Notes: generated from the sequence alone by a model not told the origin. A stretch of 64,000 nucleotides of DNA from Neocallimastix lanati (nom. inval.) (GCA_016946835.1 JACVTC010000022.1:658501-722500); one strand, 5' to 3'. Counted from the first letter of the stretch, positions 14,650 through 26,021 are shown. Made by a program: numbers and translations.

Positions 14650-15140
14650 CTTAATGACTTTTTCGTTTTGTTTGGAAGTAAAATAAAGAAATTACAAAAT
14701 TATACTTATTTTTATTTTTATTTTTTTTTTTTTAAATCATCAAACTTTGATTGTGAAAAGTATAAGTGTAATATAACTATTGCTATCAAAAGTAGTAGAG
14801 TTATATAGAACTTACGTAAATGTTGTATTTCTTGTGGGAAAAGATAATTAATCATTTATCCATTGGATATTTTAATGTTCCACTATTTTTATTATTAGAT
14901 CAAAATCATTAGATATTATCAATGACCTTTGTATTTTGTTTGGAAGAAACTAGAAAATTACCTTTATTTTCTTCTTATTCATCAAATTTCGGTTAAGAAA
15001 AATAAATTAATGAATACATTAATATGTTCCTTCAATACTGAGGAACAAAAACATTTAAAAGATACAAATCTTTTAAATGTTTGGAAGATGAATCTCTTGA
15101 ATGCATTTTTATTGATTCGAGAAAGAGTTTAGAAGACATC
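14650..15140 (+). pseudogene. Coding-like relic, unidentified, duplicated motif
   Basis: A less AT-biased patch holds two related segments, ATGACTTTTTCGTTTTGTTT near 14655 and ATGACCTTTGTATTTTGTTT near 14920, each followed by GGAAG and then CATCAAA-containing sequence. Reading the second in frame gives MTFVFCLEETRKLPLFSSYS, then stops, then KCLEDESLECIFIDSRKSLE. A 67-residue ORF (14929-15132) is a different frame of the same patch. The pattern fits a decayed, perhaps repeat-containing, protein gene, but I do not recognise the family. Confidence 0.3.
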
Positions 15141-15350
15141 ACACTATCTACTTTACATTCCACCTTATGTTACTTCTTTGTTTAATTTTTATTTTATTAA
15201 ATCTTTTTAGTATAAATATTTCATTTTACATTATAATACCATAATTAACTTCAAAAATTTTCACTTTATTTTCATTGTATTATATTAATTTCATTTTTTT
15301 TTACAAATTTTATTTTTAATAATCCTTTTTTAAATTAATTTATTTATATT

Positions 15351-15382
<32 letters not shown>

Positions 15383-15627
15383 TTTTCATTTATGATAATA
15401 TTTTAATACGCATAATAATTAATAAATAAAGCAGTTCTTCGTAGTCTTAAATGTATATATAAATTAATATTAGAGAATAATCCTTGGATATCATTAATAA
15501 TCTTTTTTATTTAATTTATAATTAAATAAGAAAATTAACCTTATAAACAAATTAATGAATTTATTTATACATTTTATCAGGTTAGAACTCTGGATGAGCT
15601 AAAATTAAATACTGAGAAACAAAGCAT

Positions 15628-15658
<31 letters not shown>

Positions 15659-16066
15659 GTACAATAGATACCATATTTCAATACTCATCCTAATATCATA
15701 ATTATTTAAAATTTTCATTATATTGTAATTATAATTATAATAACTGTTTTATTTTAATTATTTTTATACTTTCTTTTTTAATGTTTTTTCTATTATAATA
15801 TAATTAATAAATAATAAATAAAGACATCCCCATTTAAAAAAAAAAAAAAAAAAAAAATAATGAATAATGAATAATAAATATTACGATAACAAATAAAAAA
15901 TTATAAAAAAAATTATATAATAAATAAAAACAATAAATAAAAATAGTAAATAAAAATATTAAATAAAAATATTAAATAAAAAAAATATTAAATAAAAAAT
16001 ATTAAATATTAAATATTAAATAAAGATATTTAATAGAAAATTAATATTGTAATCTTTGTTTGTTAT

Positions 16067-16489
16067 TATCTATTCCAAAGATAGTGATTCAAAATTGATT
16101 ACTTTTATTATATAATAAAAATCATTAATTTATTATTATATTAATTATATATTGCTTAATCTAATGAAGAAATGAATATTAAATGGAAATTATCAAATTC
16201 AAGTTTTTTTTTATATATTTTTATATATAATTTTTTTTTTAAAAAAAATATCAAATGTTTAATATTTTATATTTAATATCTATTCCAAAGATAGTGATTC
16301 AAAATTGATTACTTTAATTATATAATAAAAATCATTAATTTATTATTATATTAATTATATATTGTTTAATCTAATGAAGAAATGAATATTAAATGGAAAT
16401 TATCAAATTCAAGTTTTTTTTTTATATATTTTTATATATAATTTTTTTTTTAAAAAAAAATATCAAATGTTTAGTATTTTATATTTAAT
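16067..16489. repeat. 210-bp tandem duplication upstream of cellulase gene
   Basis: Two head-to-tail copies, 16067-16276 and 16277-16489, each starting TATCTATTCCAAAGATAGTG. They differ by only a few substitutions and one-base changes in the T and A runs, so the duplication is young. It ends about 330 bp before the start codon of the plus-strand GH6 gene, in what should be its promoter region. Confidence 0.92.
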
Positions 16490-16816
16490 ATTTTTTATTT
16501 TTTAATTATTTTTTTTACCTATTTGATCTATTTTTAAAAATAATTTTAACATTTTTAAATTAAAATATATATATTTATATTATGAATTATGTAAATTAAC
16601 CAAAAAAAAAAAAAAAATTTAAATTATATTAACTCTTAATTTTTATTGAAGATTAATTTAATTGTAATAATATATTAAAAATTTAAATTTAATAAAATTA
16701 GACCAAATTTTTAATTTTATAAATAAAAAAAAAGTATAAATAAAAAAAAATTTTACCTTTTTTTTTTTTTTTTGATAAACTAGAATATATAATTTTTTAT
16801 AAATCAATTAGTAAAA

Positions 16817-18521
16817 ATGAAATATATTGTTTTTGCTAGTATTCTCACCTCTGGAATTATAAAACTTTCAAATGCAGCATGTGGTGGACCATATGCTCAA
16901 TGTGGAGGGTAAATATCATTTATTTTATTTAATTTTGGATATATAAATTATTTTAACATAATTGATATTAACTATAGTAAAAAATAAATATATAAAAAAA
17001 ATAATAATAATAATTTAAAAATAATTTAAAAATATTAATATAATTAAAAGTAATGGTTTTTCTGGAGAGTCATGTTGTCAAGATGGTTACAAGTGTGTTG
17101 CCATGAATGAATGGTATTCTCAATGTCAAGCTGATGAATCAGCTGCAGCTGCAGGTTCTGCTCCACCTGCAAATTCAGATGCCCCTGTAAGTTCTGCTGT
17201 TGGAAATGATAATAATAATAATCAATGGAATAATCAATGGAATAACCAATGGAATAATAATGGTTGGAATTGGGGTAATGGAAATGATGCAGCCCAAAAT
17301 CAATGGAATAATAATGGTAATGGTTGGCCATGGGAAGGAGGTAATACTGGTAATCAAGGCCAAAACCAATGGAATAATAATGGTTGGCAATGGGCTGGTA
17401 ATAATGGTAATCAAGATCAAGTTCAAGTCAATATTGAAGAAAATAATAACCAAGACCAAAACCAAAACCCAACTCCACCTGAAAACAACAACCAAAATCA
17501 AAATCAAGCCCCACCTCCAGCTCCAGCCGTTGGAGGAAATGGAAGCTCTCAAAACTTCTTCCAAAATGAAATTTATGCTAATCCAAAATTCATTGAAGAA
17601 GTTGATTCTTCTATAGCTAAATTAGATGGTGAATTAAAAGCTAAGGCTGAGATGGTTAAAAGTGTTCCAACAGCTGTTTGGTTAGCTTGGGACGGTGCTC
17701 CAGGAGAAGTTGCTCAACACCTTGAAGCTGCTGGTTCTAAAACCGTTGTCTTTATTATGTACATGATTCCAACTCGTGATTGTAATGCTAACGCTTCTGC
17801 TGGTGGTGCTTCTAACCTTGAAACTTACAAGGGTTATGTTGATAATATTTCTAACACTATTAAAAAGTATCCAAACTCTAAGGTTGTTATGATTCTTGAG
17901 CCAGATACTCTTGGTAACCTTGTTACCGCTAATAGTGAAAATTGTAAGAATGTCCACCAATTACACAAGGATGCTTTATCTTATGGTGTAAACGTTTTCG
18001 GTAGTATGAGTAATGTTAGCGTCTATCTTGATGCTGCCCATGGTGCTTGGTTAGGTGAATCAACTGATAAGGTTGCCGCTGTTATTAAGGAAATCTTAAG
18101 CAATGCTCCAAATGGAAAGATTCGTGGTTTAAGTACCAATATTTCAAACTACCAACCAGTGGCTTCTGAATACCAATACCACCAAAAACTAGCCTCTGCT
18201 CTTTCTGCTGCTGGTTATCCAGACATGCATTTCATTGTTGATACTGGTCGTGACGGTGTTGCTATTAGTTCAGGAACCTGGTGTAACTTAATTGGTACTG
18301 GTTTTGGTGAACGTCCAAAAGGTAATCCAAACCCAAGTATGCCATTATTAGATGCTTACATGTGGCTTAAGACTCCAGGAGAAGCAGATGGTTCTGCCAC
18401 TGGTTCTAGAGCTGATCCAGTTTGTGCTAAGGAGGATTCACTTCCAGGTGCTCCAGATGCTGGTCAATGGTTCCATGATTACTTCGTTCAATTACTAAAG
18501 AATGCTAAGCCATCATTTTAA
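16817..18521 (+). CDS. Secreted GH6 cellulase with CBM1 and Asn/Gln/Trp linker
   Basis: Two exons, 16817-16908 and 17051-18521, joined across a 142-bp intron (GTAAAT...AAAAG). They give 520 residues. Residues 1-20 form a signal peptide (MKYIVFASILTSGIIKLSNA). Residues 21-57 are CBM1 (CGGPYAQCGGNGFSGESCC...NEWYSQC) split at the same phase-2 position as in the 8.7-kb gene. The linker (58-197) is much longer than in that gene and built from QWNN/WNNNG repeats, followed by Gln/Asn/Pro-rich sequence. The GH6 domain has D274 (PTRDC), D316 (ILEPD, the expected acid), D358 (YLDAAH) and D477 (GEADG), and ends NAKPSF. Spacing of the first three acids (42 and 42 residues) is identical in both genes, so they are close paralogues. 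No dockerin. A codon-level start inside CBM1 (17103) is not the real start. Expected role: cellulose hydrolysis outside the cell. Confidence 0.95.
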
Positions 18522-18568
18522 ATCATAAATTAAAAAAAAAATCTTATTCATTAATATAAATATATATA

Positions 18569-18609
<41 letters not shown>

Positions 18610-19305
18610 ATTAATATAATAATTAAATATTATACCCTACATAATATCAAATTATAAAACTATATAATTATATTTATCAAATTGTATTTATTTATATATA
18701 AATTACTATACTTATTAATATACATATTATTATTATTTTTTTAAATTGTAATAATTATTATTCTATATATTTAAAAAAAAAAAAATGTAATAATTACACT
18801 AATTATTATTCTAAATATCAAAAAATTGTAATACTATTTTTAATCTATGTATTAAATAAACTTATATAATATTTATTATTAAAAAAAATGTGAAGTATTT
18901 ATTATTAAAAAAAATGTGAAGTATTTATTATTCTAAAAATTGAAATAATATTTATAATATTCGATACTAAATATAATTATATATAATATTAAATTTAATA
19001 ATAAATAATATTTTTATATTAAATAATATGATAGTATTAATATTTTTTATTGATTATATAATATATTTATAAATATACAATAAGCTATATATATATCAAT
19101 TTACCATACATCTTATTTTTTTATCATATATATATCTTATTTTAAAATGATTCAGTTGTATCAATACGTATTAAAAATTAAAAATCTCGTAAACTGAGAT
19201 AAATTATTTCAATTATATTTTTTATTGAAATTATTAAAATATTTATTACAAGAGATATATTTATTTTCAATGAATATTTTAACTTTCCAATATAATAATT
19301 ATAAA

Positions 19306-19350
<45 letters not shown>

Positions 19351-19713
19351 ATAAATTTTATACAGAAAAAAATGAATAATTTATTCACATTTTTTTACAT
19401 AACTAAAAAATAATAATATTAATTTAAATTATGGAATAAATAGTTTCATATAAATCCCTTAAATATATAGCTATAAAAAAATTTTTTATTTATATATTTA
19501 TAATATATTCTGCTTTTTTATACTATCATTTTTATTATTAACATAAAAATAAAGAAGTAGATAATATTAAAATTAATAATTAATATAAATAAACACCTTT
19601 TTTTTTTTTTTTTTTTTTTTTTATTATTGAAAAGTATATATTTTTTAAATTTGTAAATTAAAAAAGCAATTTTATTGAAAATAATTAAAAATAATTAAAA
19701 CTTGTTTTTTTTA

Positions 19714-19744
<31 letters not shown>

Positions 19745-20304
19745 TAATTCCATTATTCAAGAACTAAATATATCACAAAAAGTAAAAAAATATTTTACAA
19801 AAATGTGGTACAAATTTTTTTAATATTATTAATAATTAAAATTTAAAAATAAAAATATAAAAAAAAATTAAATTAATATATATTTTTACTCATAAAATAA
19901 TGAATATTGTTTTTAAAGTATTGTTTTTTAAAAGTTTCATAAAAAATTATAAAACCTTATTTATAATTAAAATGTTAATATATTTAGAAATTTGGGTTAT
20001 ACTTTTTTTTTTAGAAAAAAAACATATTTTTTTAGAAATTTGGGTTCATTTTTTTTTGAAAAAAAAAATATATTTTTTAATATGAAAATAAAATTTTTAT
20101 TCATTATATGTTATTAAAAAATAAAAAATAAAATAAAATAAATAAATAAATAAAAAATAAATAAATTAAATTAATTAAATAATATTTTGAGGATTAATTT
20201 AATTATTAAGCTTTTTTTTTGTAGATGATAAATTTTATTTTATTGATATACTTTTAATTTTTTAGATAAAATAATGTACTAAAAGTAAACTAATAACTAA
20301 AAAG

Positions 20305-20335
<31 letters not shown>

Positions 20336-20417
20336 TATAGAACAATTTTTCTAATACTTTCTCATATCATAATTTGAATAAATTTAAATAAATTTAAATA
20401 ATATAATTGATATAAAA
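18522..20417. other. AT-rich intergenic region
   Basis: Nothing gene-like. It contains A/T homopolymers (18572-18607 A, 19309-19349 T), a short direct repeat of TATTTATTATTAAAAAAAAT near 18870-18925 and two near-identical TTTAGAAATTTGGGTT segments near 19983 and 20031. Confidence 0.6.
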
Positions 20418-21385
20418 TTTTCCGTTTATGATAGTAGTCTTAGTTTAACTCCCTTCAATACGCCAATACTGCTTGTAGTTGCCCATTCGTCCAATATGGA
20501 AGGTAAATATATATTACTGTAGATAACTATAATAATTAACTATGATAATAATATAAGTTAATAATGAAATTAACATAATCTTTTGATTAAATTTATAAAT
20601 ATATAAATAGTAATAACCATATTAGTGAAAGTTGCTGAGAATCAAAATATGAATACTCATAGTATGTAGTTAAGTAATTATGCTGATGAAACTGCTGCTA
20701 TTATTAAATAAATTTTAGATTAAGTTATAAATGTTTTTTTTTTTTTTTTTATTATTATTTCCGGTGTGTACCGCCCTATGCCCCCCTCAAGACATGGGAA
20801 TATTAAGGTAGTCACAACACTTTGTGAATATAGTCCCTACTGGACAGCCTTACTGTTTATTCAGCACTGGCGCTCTAACCATACATATTATTGCTGAGAT
20901 TTTCTAGCACAATTTTTCTCGGAATGCTTTTTCGGTGCCTAACTGCCTAGAAGCGAGGCTAGAGAGTTATAAATGGTAAGAATCGTGATTTCAGTACTAA
21001 TATTTATAACTATCAACTCAACCAATCTATGCTGAGTATCAATATCAAGAAAAACTTAATAATTCCCTTGAACCTCTTGGTTTTATTGGAATGAAATTCA
21101 TTGTTGATACTGGTCGTAATAAGATTGATGTTTTTGAAACCTTCGGAGCTACCAAGACTTGGTGTAACTTTATGGGAACTACTTTCGGTGAAAACCCAAA
21201 AGCCAATCCAGATCCTATTAGTATGACATTATTAGATGCTTTCATGTGGATTAAGACTCTAGGAGAAGCTGATGGAACTTCCACTTGTGAAAGAGTTGAT
21301 CCAATCTGTTTTCTTGAAGATTCACTTTCAAAGAGCTTCAGATGTTGAACAATGGTTCCATAATTACTTTGTAATATTTGAATTA
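20418..21385 (+). pseudogene. Dead third copy of the CBM1-GH6 cellulase
   Basis: The remnant starts with a broken signal peptide and CBM1 first half (TACSCPFVQYGG, with the second Cys now Tyr), followed by the old splice donor GGTAAATA at the same place as in the live genes. After the ghost intron, the remnant SESC-stop-ESKYEY matches the second half of CBM1. The linker and most of the catalytic N-terminus, including the PTRDC and EPD acids, are deleted. The frame then rejoins at the segment equivalent to KVAAVIKEIL...NGKIRGLSTN. It is split there by a retroelement (20734-20964). A readable stretch, 21091-21348, keeps MKFIVDTGRN and KTLGEADGTS. A frameshift precedes the end WFHNYFV. Stops, deletion and insertion make it non-functional. 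Confidence 0.92.
20734..20964 (-). mobile_element. Short retroelement (SINE-like) with target-site duplication
   Basis: A 231-bp GC-richer insert is bounded by an exact 11-bp direct repeat AGTTATAAATG (20723-20733 and 20965-20975). Removing one repeat and the insert restores the GH6 alignment (…INGKNRDFSTN). A T-run at its left edge is a poly(A) tail on minus, so the element faces minus. On minus it contains TGGTTAGAGCGCCAG, which resembles a tRNA A box, but no convincing B box. A related but shorter copy lies at 22339-22435, sharing AGTCACAACACTTT and GGCCTTACTG-type blocks. Non-autonomous, presumably mobilised by the LINE. Confidence 0.82.
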
Positions 21386-21507
21386 TTATATAAATTTTTA
21401 TTAAAAATAATATATTGAAAATAATAATTATTATTTATATTTATAAATTTTAATTTTGAAATAGTACTTTTTTATTAGTGATAATGATTTTATTAGAATA
21501 GTTCATC

Positions 21508-21539
<32 letters not shown>

Positions 21540-21612
21540 TAATTTATTTATTTATTATTTTTTATTATTTATTTATTTATTTATTTTTTATTTATTTATT
21601 ATTTATATATAT

Positions 21613-22145
21613 ATTCATTTATTAATTACATGAATTTTTTTTTTTTTTTCATAAAAAAAACACATAATTAATAAAAAAAAATAAATATTATATGCTCAAA
21701 TATAACATAATATTCTTTAAAAAATAAAATATAAAACAAAAAAAATATTCAGTATAAAGCGTATAAATAAATTCAAAAAAAAAGTTCATATGAAAAGAAC
21801 CTCACTTCACCTCCAGATTATACGCTTTCCATTTTAAAGAATTCTTATTAAGGATTAAGATTTGAATTGACTACCTGAAAGAAATTATGGACTTCTCCTT
21901 CAGAGGCATTAACCCTGCCAGCCTGGTTAGTTTGGGCTTATACTTTCGGAATAGCCATCCTTGTTAAATGCATAATTTCTGTAAAGAGAGCCCTAGATCT
22001 CACCAAGAATAGAGTTTTTGAATAAATCACCTGAAATAATTTGGTTATTAAACAAAACATCCCATTCCTTTTTGTAATTTAAATCAATAATGTCAGCATC
22101 TCTTTCTCCAAGAAGGAAGTTATATAGTTGGTAGCACGTCACATA
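21613..22145 (-). mobile_element. LINE fragment, second copy (3' part)
   Basis: Aligned by eye with 540-1140: shared blocks include TTATTAATTACATGA, TCTGTAAAGAGAG, TTGGTTATTAAACAAAA and CCAAGAAGGAAGT, in the same order and on the same strand. The conserved 3' tip itself is missing, and an ATTT microsatellite occupies the place where it should be (21508-21612). No open frame remains. Confidence 0.78.
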
Positions 22146-22338
22146 TAATTTTTTTTTTTTTTTTCACGTTTCTAATAAGTTCTTAAGAATTTACTAAATT
22201 GTAGAATAAATCATTATTATAAAACTTTATAATCGACTAAATTATCAATTAGAGTTTATAATATAATAAAATAGAATTATAAATATAATATTAATATAAG
22301 AAATACATACAATTCAATAATTGTTGAGAACATAATTT

Positions 22339-22435
22339 ATTTTCCGTCTGGTATGATAGTCACAACACTTTCGTGTGTTTTCATATTGGCGGATATTGTC
22401 CATGGTGAACGGCCTTACTGAGTGTTTAGCAAGGT
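22339..22435 (-). mobile_element. SINE-like element, second diverged copy
   Basis: Shares with 20734-20964 the blocks TAGTCACAACACTTT, a TATTGTCC-like centre and GGCCTTACTG plus GTTTAGCA, in the same order. It is shorter and no flanking duplication was found. It sits 200 bp past a LINE fragment. Confidence 0.6.
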
Positions 22436-22504
22436 ATGAATTAGATAAAATTTAATAATAGAATATAGGAAAGCTCCATTAATGTGAGGAAGTAGATGAA
22501 TGTA

Positions 22505-22810
22505 GTGCATTTCACAATGTGGCGTATTTATATGTGTGGCTTTTTTTAATATTCAAATAAATAATAAATATTCATTTTTTATATATATAAATTATTAATA
22601 TTCAATTGCAAAAATAATTTTTTATAATTAGTTTTTAATAGAATGTATTATTATTTCTTTTGAAATAGTTATTTAATATTATTTAATTGTAAAATTATAT
22701 TATTATTTCTTTTGAAATAATTCTTTATATATTTATTTATGATTGTATAGAATATCTTAAAAATGTATGGCTTTGTTTTAAAATATTATAAGCCACATCG
22801 CAAAATGCAC
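22505..22810. mobile_element. MITE-like element with 20-bp inverted ends
   Basis: A 306-bp unit begins GTGCATTTCACAATGTGGCG and ends with the inverted copy (AGCCACATCGCAAAATGCAC), 16 of 20 positions matching. The AT-rich interior, including ATTTATGATTGTATAGAATA and TCTTAAAAATGTATG, is also found in the element at 54822-55142, so this is a family. It has no coding capacity, and no clear target duplication was seen. Confidence 0.75.
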
Positions 22811-22975
22811 TCCCGAAGTAAATAATTTATTTACGGGTTAGGTTAAGTTGTCGAATATAATTTTAAAATAACATTATAGTTCACGCCCCACCAATATTTT
22901 GGTAGACTCGGGGTTGACACTTAGATATTTAAAATCAAGCAGGGGGGGACGGGTATTACCCTGCTTTGATTTTAA
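22811..22975. other. GC-richer island with three successive hairpins
   Basis: Three inverted repeats follow each other in a stretch that stands out from its AT surroundings: 22812-22836 (CCCG...GTAAATAA/TTATTTAC...GGG), 22886-22913 (CCCCACCAA.../TTGGTAGACTCGGGG) and 22931-22973 (AAAATCAAGCAGGG pairing CCCTGCTTTGATTTT with one bulge). No open frame or tRNA fold. It may be an end of a mobile element or a structured RNA; function unknown. Confidence 0.6.
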
Positions 22976-23936
22976 AAAAAAATAAATCTTTCTTTATTAA
23001 AAATTATTTATTTTTTTTATTAATATAAAAGTTTTTTTTTTTTTTATTTAAAGTACACATATTTAATTTTTAAGAAATTGTTACAATATTTATATTTTTT
23101 TATAAATTTAAAGTATAATTAATTGTTTATAATTTAAGTAATTTTATAGAATTATTGAATTAATTTTATATCAATAATTCATTTTTGTTTTAATTTTTAT
23201 AAATATAATAATATAATATTCAAATATAATTTAATTAAAAATAATTATAAAATAAATATATAGAAAATAGTTTTTACTATTTTCTTTGATATTTTTAAGT
23301 TAAATAAATTGTTTTTAAAGATTAATATAATAAATTTAATAATCTTTAATTATTTTAAATAATACTTGTAATTATTTTCAAAATAAAATAAAATTTTTAT
23401 AATATTTAATTAATAAATTTGATAATATTTAAATAATAATTTTTATAATAAGTAAAAATTTTTAATAATAATTTTTAATAATAAATTTAATTAATAATCT
23501 TAATAATTTTATAATAATATTTAATAGTTATAATAAATAAATTTTTATAATAATATTTAATAATTTTAATAATTTTATAATATTAATAATTTATAATAAT
23601 TTTTAGAATAATATTTAATTAATAATTTTAATAATTTTAAAATAATTTTTATAATAATATTTAATTAATATTTTTAATAATTTAGTATCTTAAAAGTATA
23701 ATTTTAATATTTACAATTGTATTTTAATATATACATATATTTAATAATATAACAATAAAGTGATTAATTAAAATTTATTTACATTATTTACAAATTAAAA
23801 TTAATTTATATCAAAATAAATTAAATTTACAATGAGGTTTAGGTTATGAAGAATATAGGAAAGTACAATTTAGTAAAGAATTATTAATAATAAAATAAAG
23901 GTTATTAATTCATTCTTTACCAATTTTGTGGCAATT
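22976..23936. other. AT-rich intergenic region upstream of tRNA gene
   Basis: Almost pure A/T with many TAATAATTTTTATAATAATA repeats between about 23390 and 23700. No gene seen. Confidence 0.6.
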
Positions 23937-24009
23937 ATCCGAATAGTGTAGTGGTTATCACGTTTCCTTTACACGGAAAAGGTCTCCGGTTCGAACCCGG
24001 GTTCGGGTA
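23937..24009 (+). tRNA. tRNA-Val (anticodon UAC)
   Basis: A 73-base cloverleaf: acceptor ATCCGAA/TTCGGGT (one T-G pair), D arm GTGTAGTGGTTATCAC, anticodon stem TTTCC/GGAAA around loop TTTACAC with anticodon TAC at 23970-23972, T arm TCCGG-TTCGAAC-CCGGG, discriminator A. The A box (TAGTGTAGTGG) and B box (GGTTCGAAC) are intact, there is no intron, and a T-run follows. It reads GUA codons, and by wobble or modification possibly others. Confidence 0.94.
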
Positions 24010-24018
24010 ATCTTGTGC

Positions 24019-24028
24019 TTTTTTTTTT
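24019..24028 (+). terminator. Pol III T-run terminator of tRNA-Val
   Basis: Ten T residues start nine bases after the discriminator base, the usual RNA polymerase III stop signal. Confidence 0.8.
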
Positions 24029-24083
24029 GGTATGATTGTCAGATTTTATAATAAAAAAAGTAATATTATTATAAAGGTCCTTT

Positions 24084-24116
<33 letters not shown>

Positions 24117-24682
24117 TATAATACTTATTTTATGGATTTTAAATTTTTTATTTTTATTATAATTTATATAATTTATCACCATAAATTTTTTAATATATAT
24201 ATATATTTTTTTATAATTCAATCATATAATAATTAATACTAATTTATTCAAAATAATTAATAGTAACTAATTAAATATTAATAGTAAATAATCATATAAA
24301 TATTTTTTTTTTACATTTTAAATATTAAAAAATAAAACATATTCTTAAAAATACTTTCTAATTTAATGAACTGATTAAATAAACAATTTAATATAAACAA
24401 CAAATAATTAAGTAAATATTTTATTTTTTAAAGATATTTTCTTATAAAATACTTTATAATTAAAAAAAAAAAAAAAAAAATACTAAATAATTAAAACTAA
24501 TTTATTCATAATATATTAAACATATGATAAATAACTTTATATTAATAACAAAATAATAAAGAAATTTTTATTTTATTTTATTTTAAAATTTTAAAGAATA
24601 TTCATTTGAAAGATTTTAAATCATAATATATATTTTTAAAAATATTTATTTAAATATTTAATTAAAATATTTTATTATATAT

Positions 24683-24751
24683 AAGAAAATATAAATATTA
24701 AGAAAAGTGAAACTAATCGAGGAAAAGAATAAATTATTATTACTATTATTG

Positions 24752-24790
<39 letters not shown>

Positions 24791-25110
24791 TAATCCTATG
24801 GTAAATAGATTATCTGAATTCTGTCGCAATTATTAGTAATAATTAAAATTATTCTTAATTAAAAAAAAAAAAAAAAAAACATAAAATTGTCTATTAAAAT
24901 GTATAATAGAAATAAAAAATATTAAATATTTTTATTAATAACTTTTATACTTTATTAATTTTATAGTTTTCATAAAATTAATGATATTAAGTTTAAAAAA
25001 ATTTTTTTTTAAATATTTTATTTTTTTTTAAATATTTTATTTTTTAAATAATATTTTATTCATATATTTAATTATTTAAAGATTTTATAAAACTTTTAAT
25101 TCTTATATTA
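24683..25110 (+). mobile_element. Internally deleted MULE relic
   Basis: The left part (GAAAATATAAATATTAAGAA, AGTGAAACTAATCGAGGAAA) matches the N-terminus of the transposase pseudogene at 55716. It jumps directly to CTGAATTCTGTCGCAATTAT, which matches the sequence after that gene at about 57000, and then to the downstream blocks AAATTGTCTATTAAAATGTA and TATTTTTATTAATAACTTTT found at 57319-57390. The body of the transposase is gone, so this is a deletion derivative of the same element. Confidence 0.72.
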
Positions 25111-25734
25111 ATAAGAAAGATTAATTTTTTAAGATATATATAAGTCTTTTAAATTTTAAATATATATATAAATTTTTTATTATAAATATTTTTTTATTGA
25201 TTTCAAGAATATTATATTTTTTTAAAATTAATATATAATGAAAAATTTCAAAAATATTTCACATTTAAATAATATATTTTTTATTTTTTTTTTTTTAAAA
25301 AAAAAAATAAATAATAATAAAAAAAAAAAAATTTAAATCTAATTTGACATTATTTATTATTAAAATTATTTATTAATTTAATTATTTATTAAAATTTTGA
25401 AAAGCCTCATTTTCCTAAATCTATTTTTTCTATTTTCTATCTATTTAATTATTTTATTTAATTATTTATTATTTATTTAATTTTTATTATTTATTTATTT
25501 CTATTTTATATTTATTTATTTATTTATTTTACTCATTGCTTTTTTTTTTTAATTTTTTAATTTATTTTCTTTTTATTATATTTAAGTATTTATTTTATTT
25601 TTATTAATTTCTTCAATATTTCATAGTAAATAATAATATTTTTATTCTTATTAATAATTTTAATATTGAACTTTATTATTATTTATTTATAAATATTAAT
25701 AGCGTTCTATATAATATTTAATATTATATAGGAT

Positions 25735-26021
25735 ATTTGAGAAGACCATTATTTTCTTTCAGATAGACAATTCAAACCCTAATCCATGAAGAAATGAGGA
25801 TCTTTGTATATAAATTTTTTTTTTTAAATTTAATTACACTTTATTTTTTGAATCTTCACTTTTTTATTTCATTCTAAAATATTATTGGACAAATAATATT
25901 TATTTTATTTTATTTTATTTATTTTTTTTATAAATTGAGTATTTTTTTATAAAAAATTATTCATGTAATTAATAAATGAATAAATAAAGATTAAAGTTCA
26001 TAATAATTGCGGCTGTAAAAA
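25735..26021 (+). mobile_element. LINE 3'-end copy
   Basis: Opposite orientation to the copy at 519-2575. Shared blocks in order: ATTTTCTTTCAGATAG, CAAACCCTAATCCA, CACTTTTTTATTTCA, TCATGTAATTAATAAA and the tip GTTCATAATAATTGCGGCTG, followed by an A-run. It is a 5'-truncated insertion containing only the 3' untranslated part. Confidence 0.82.

Larger units (their letters stand above)
8746..16816. other. AT-rich intergenic region between cellulase genes
   Basis: About 8 kb almost entirely A and T. Homopolymers (for example 9343-9376 T, 10839-10866 A, 13409-13448 A) and AT microsatellites dominate. Separately listed are a degenerate minisatellite (12970-13330), a coding-like relic (14650-15140) and a 210-bp tandem duplication (16067-16489). 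No intact gene, RNA or promoter element could be supported. A short TATA-like composition is everywhere, so it is not informative. Confidence 0.65.

Noticed and set aside
17175-17616. Several overlapping ORFs in the cellulase linker
   Set aside because: Out-of-frame readings of the Asn/Trp repeat linker of the GH6 gene.
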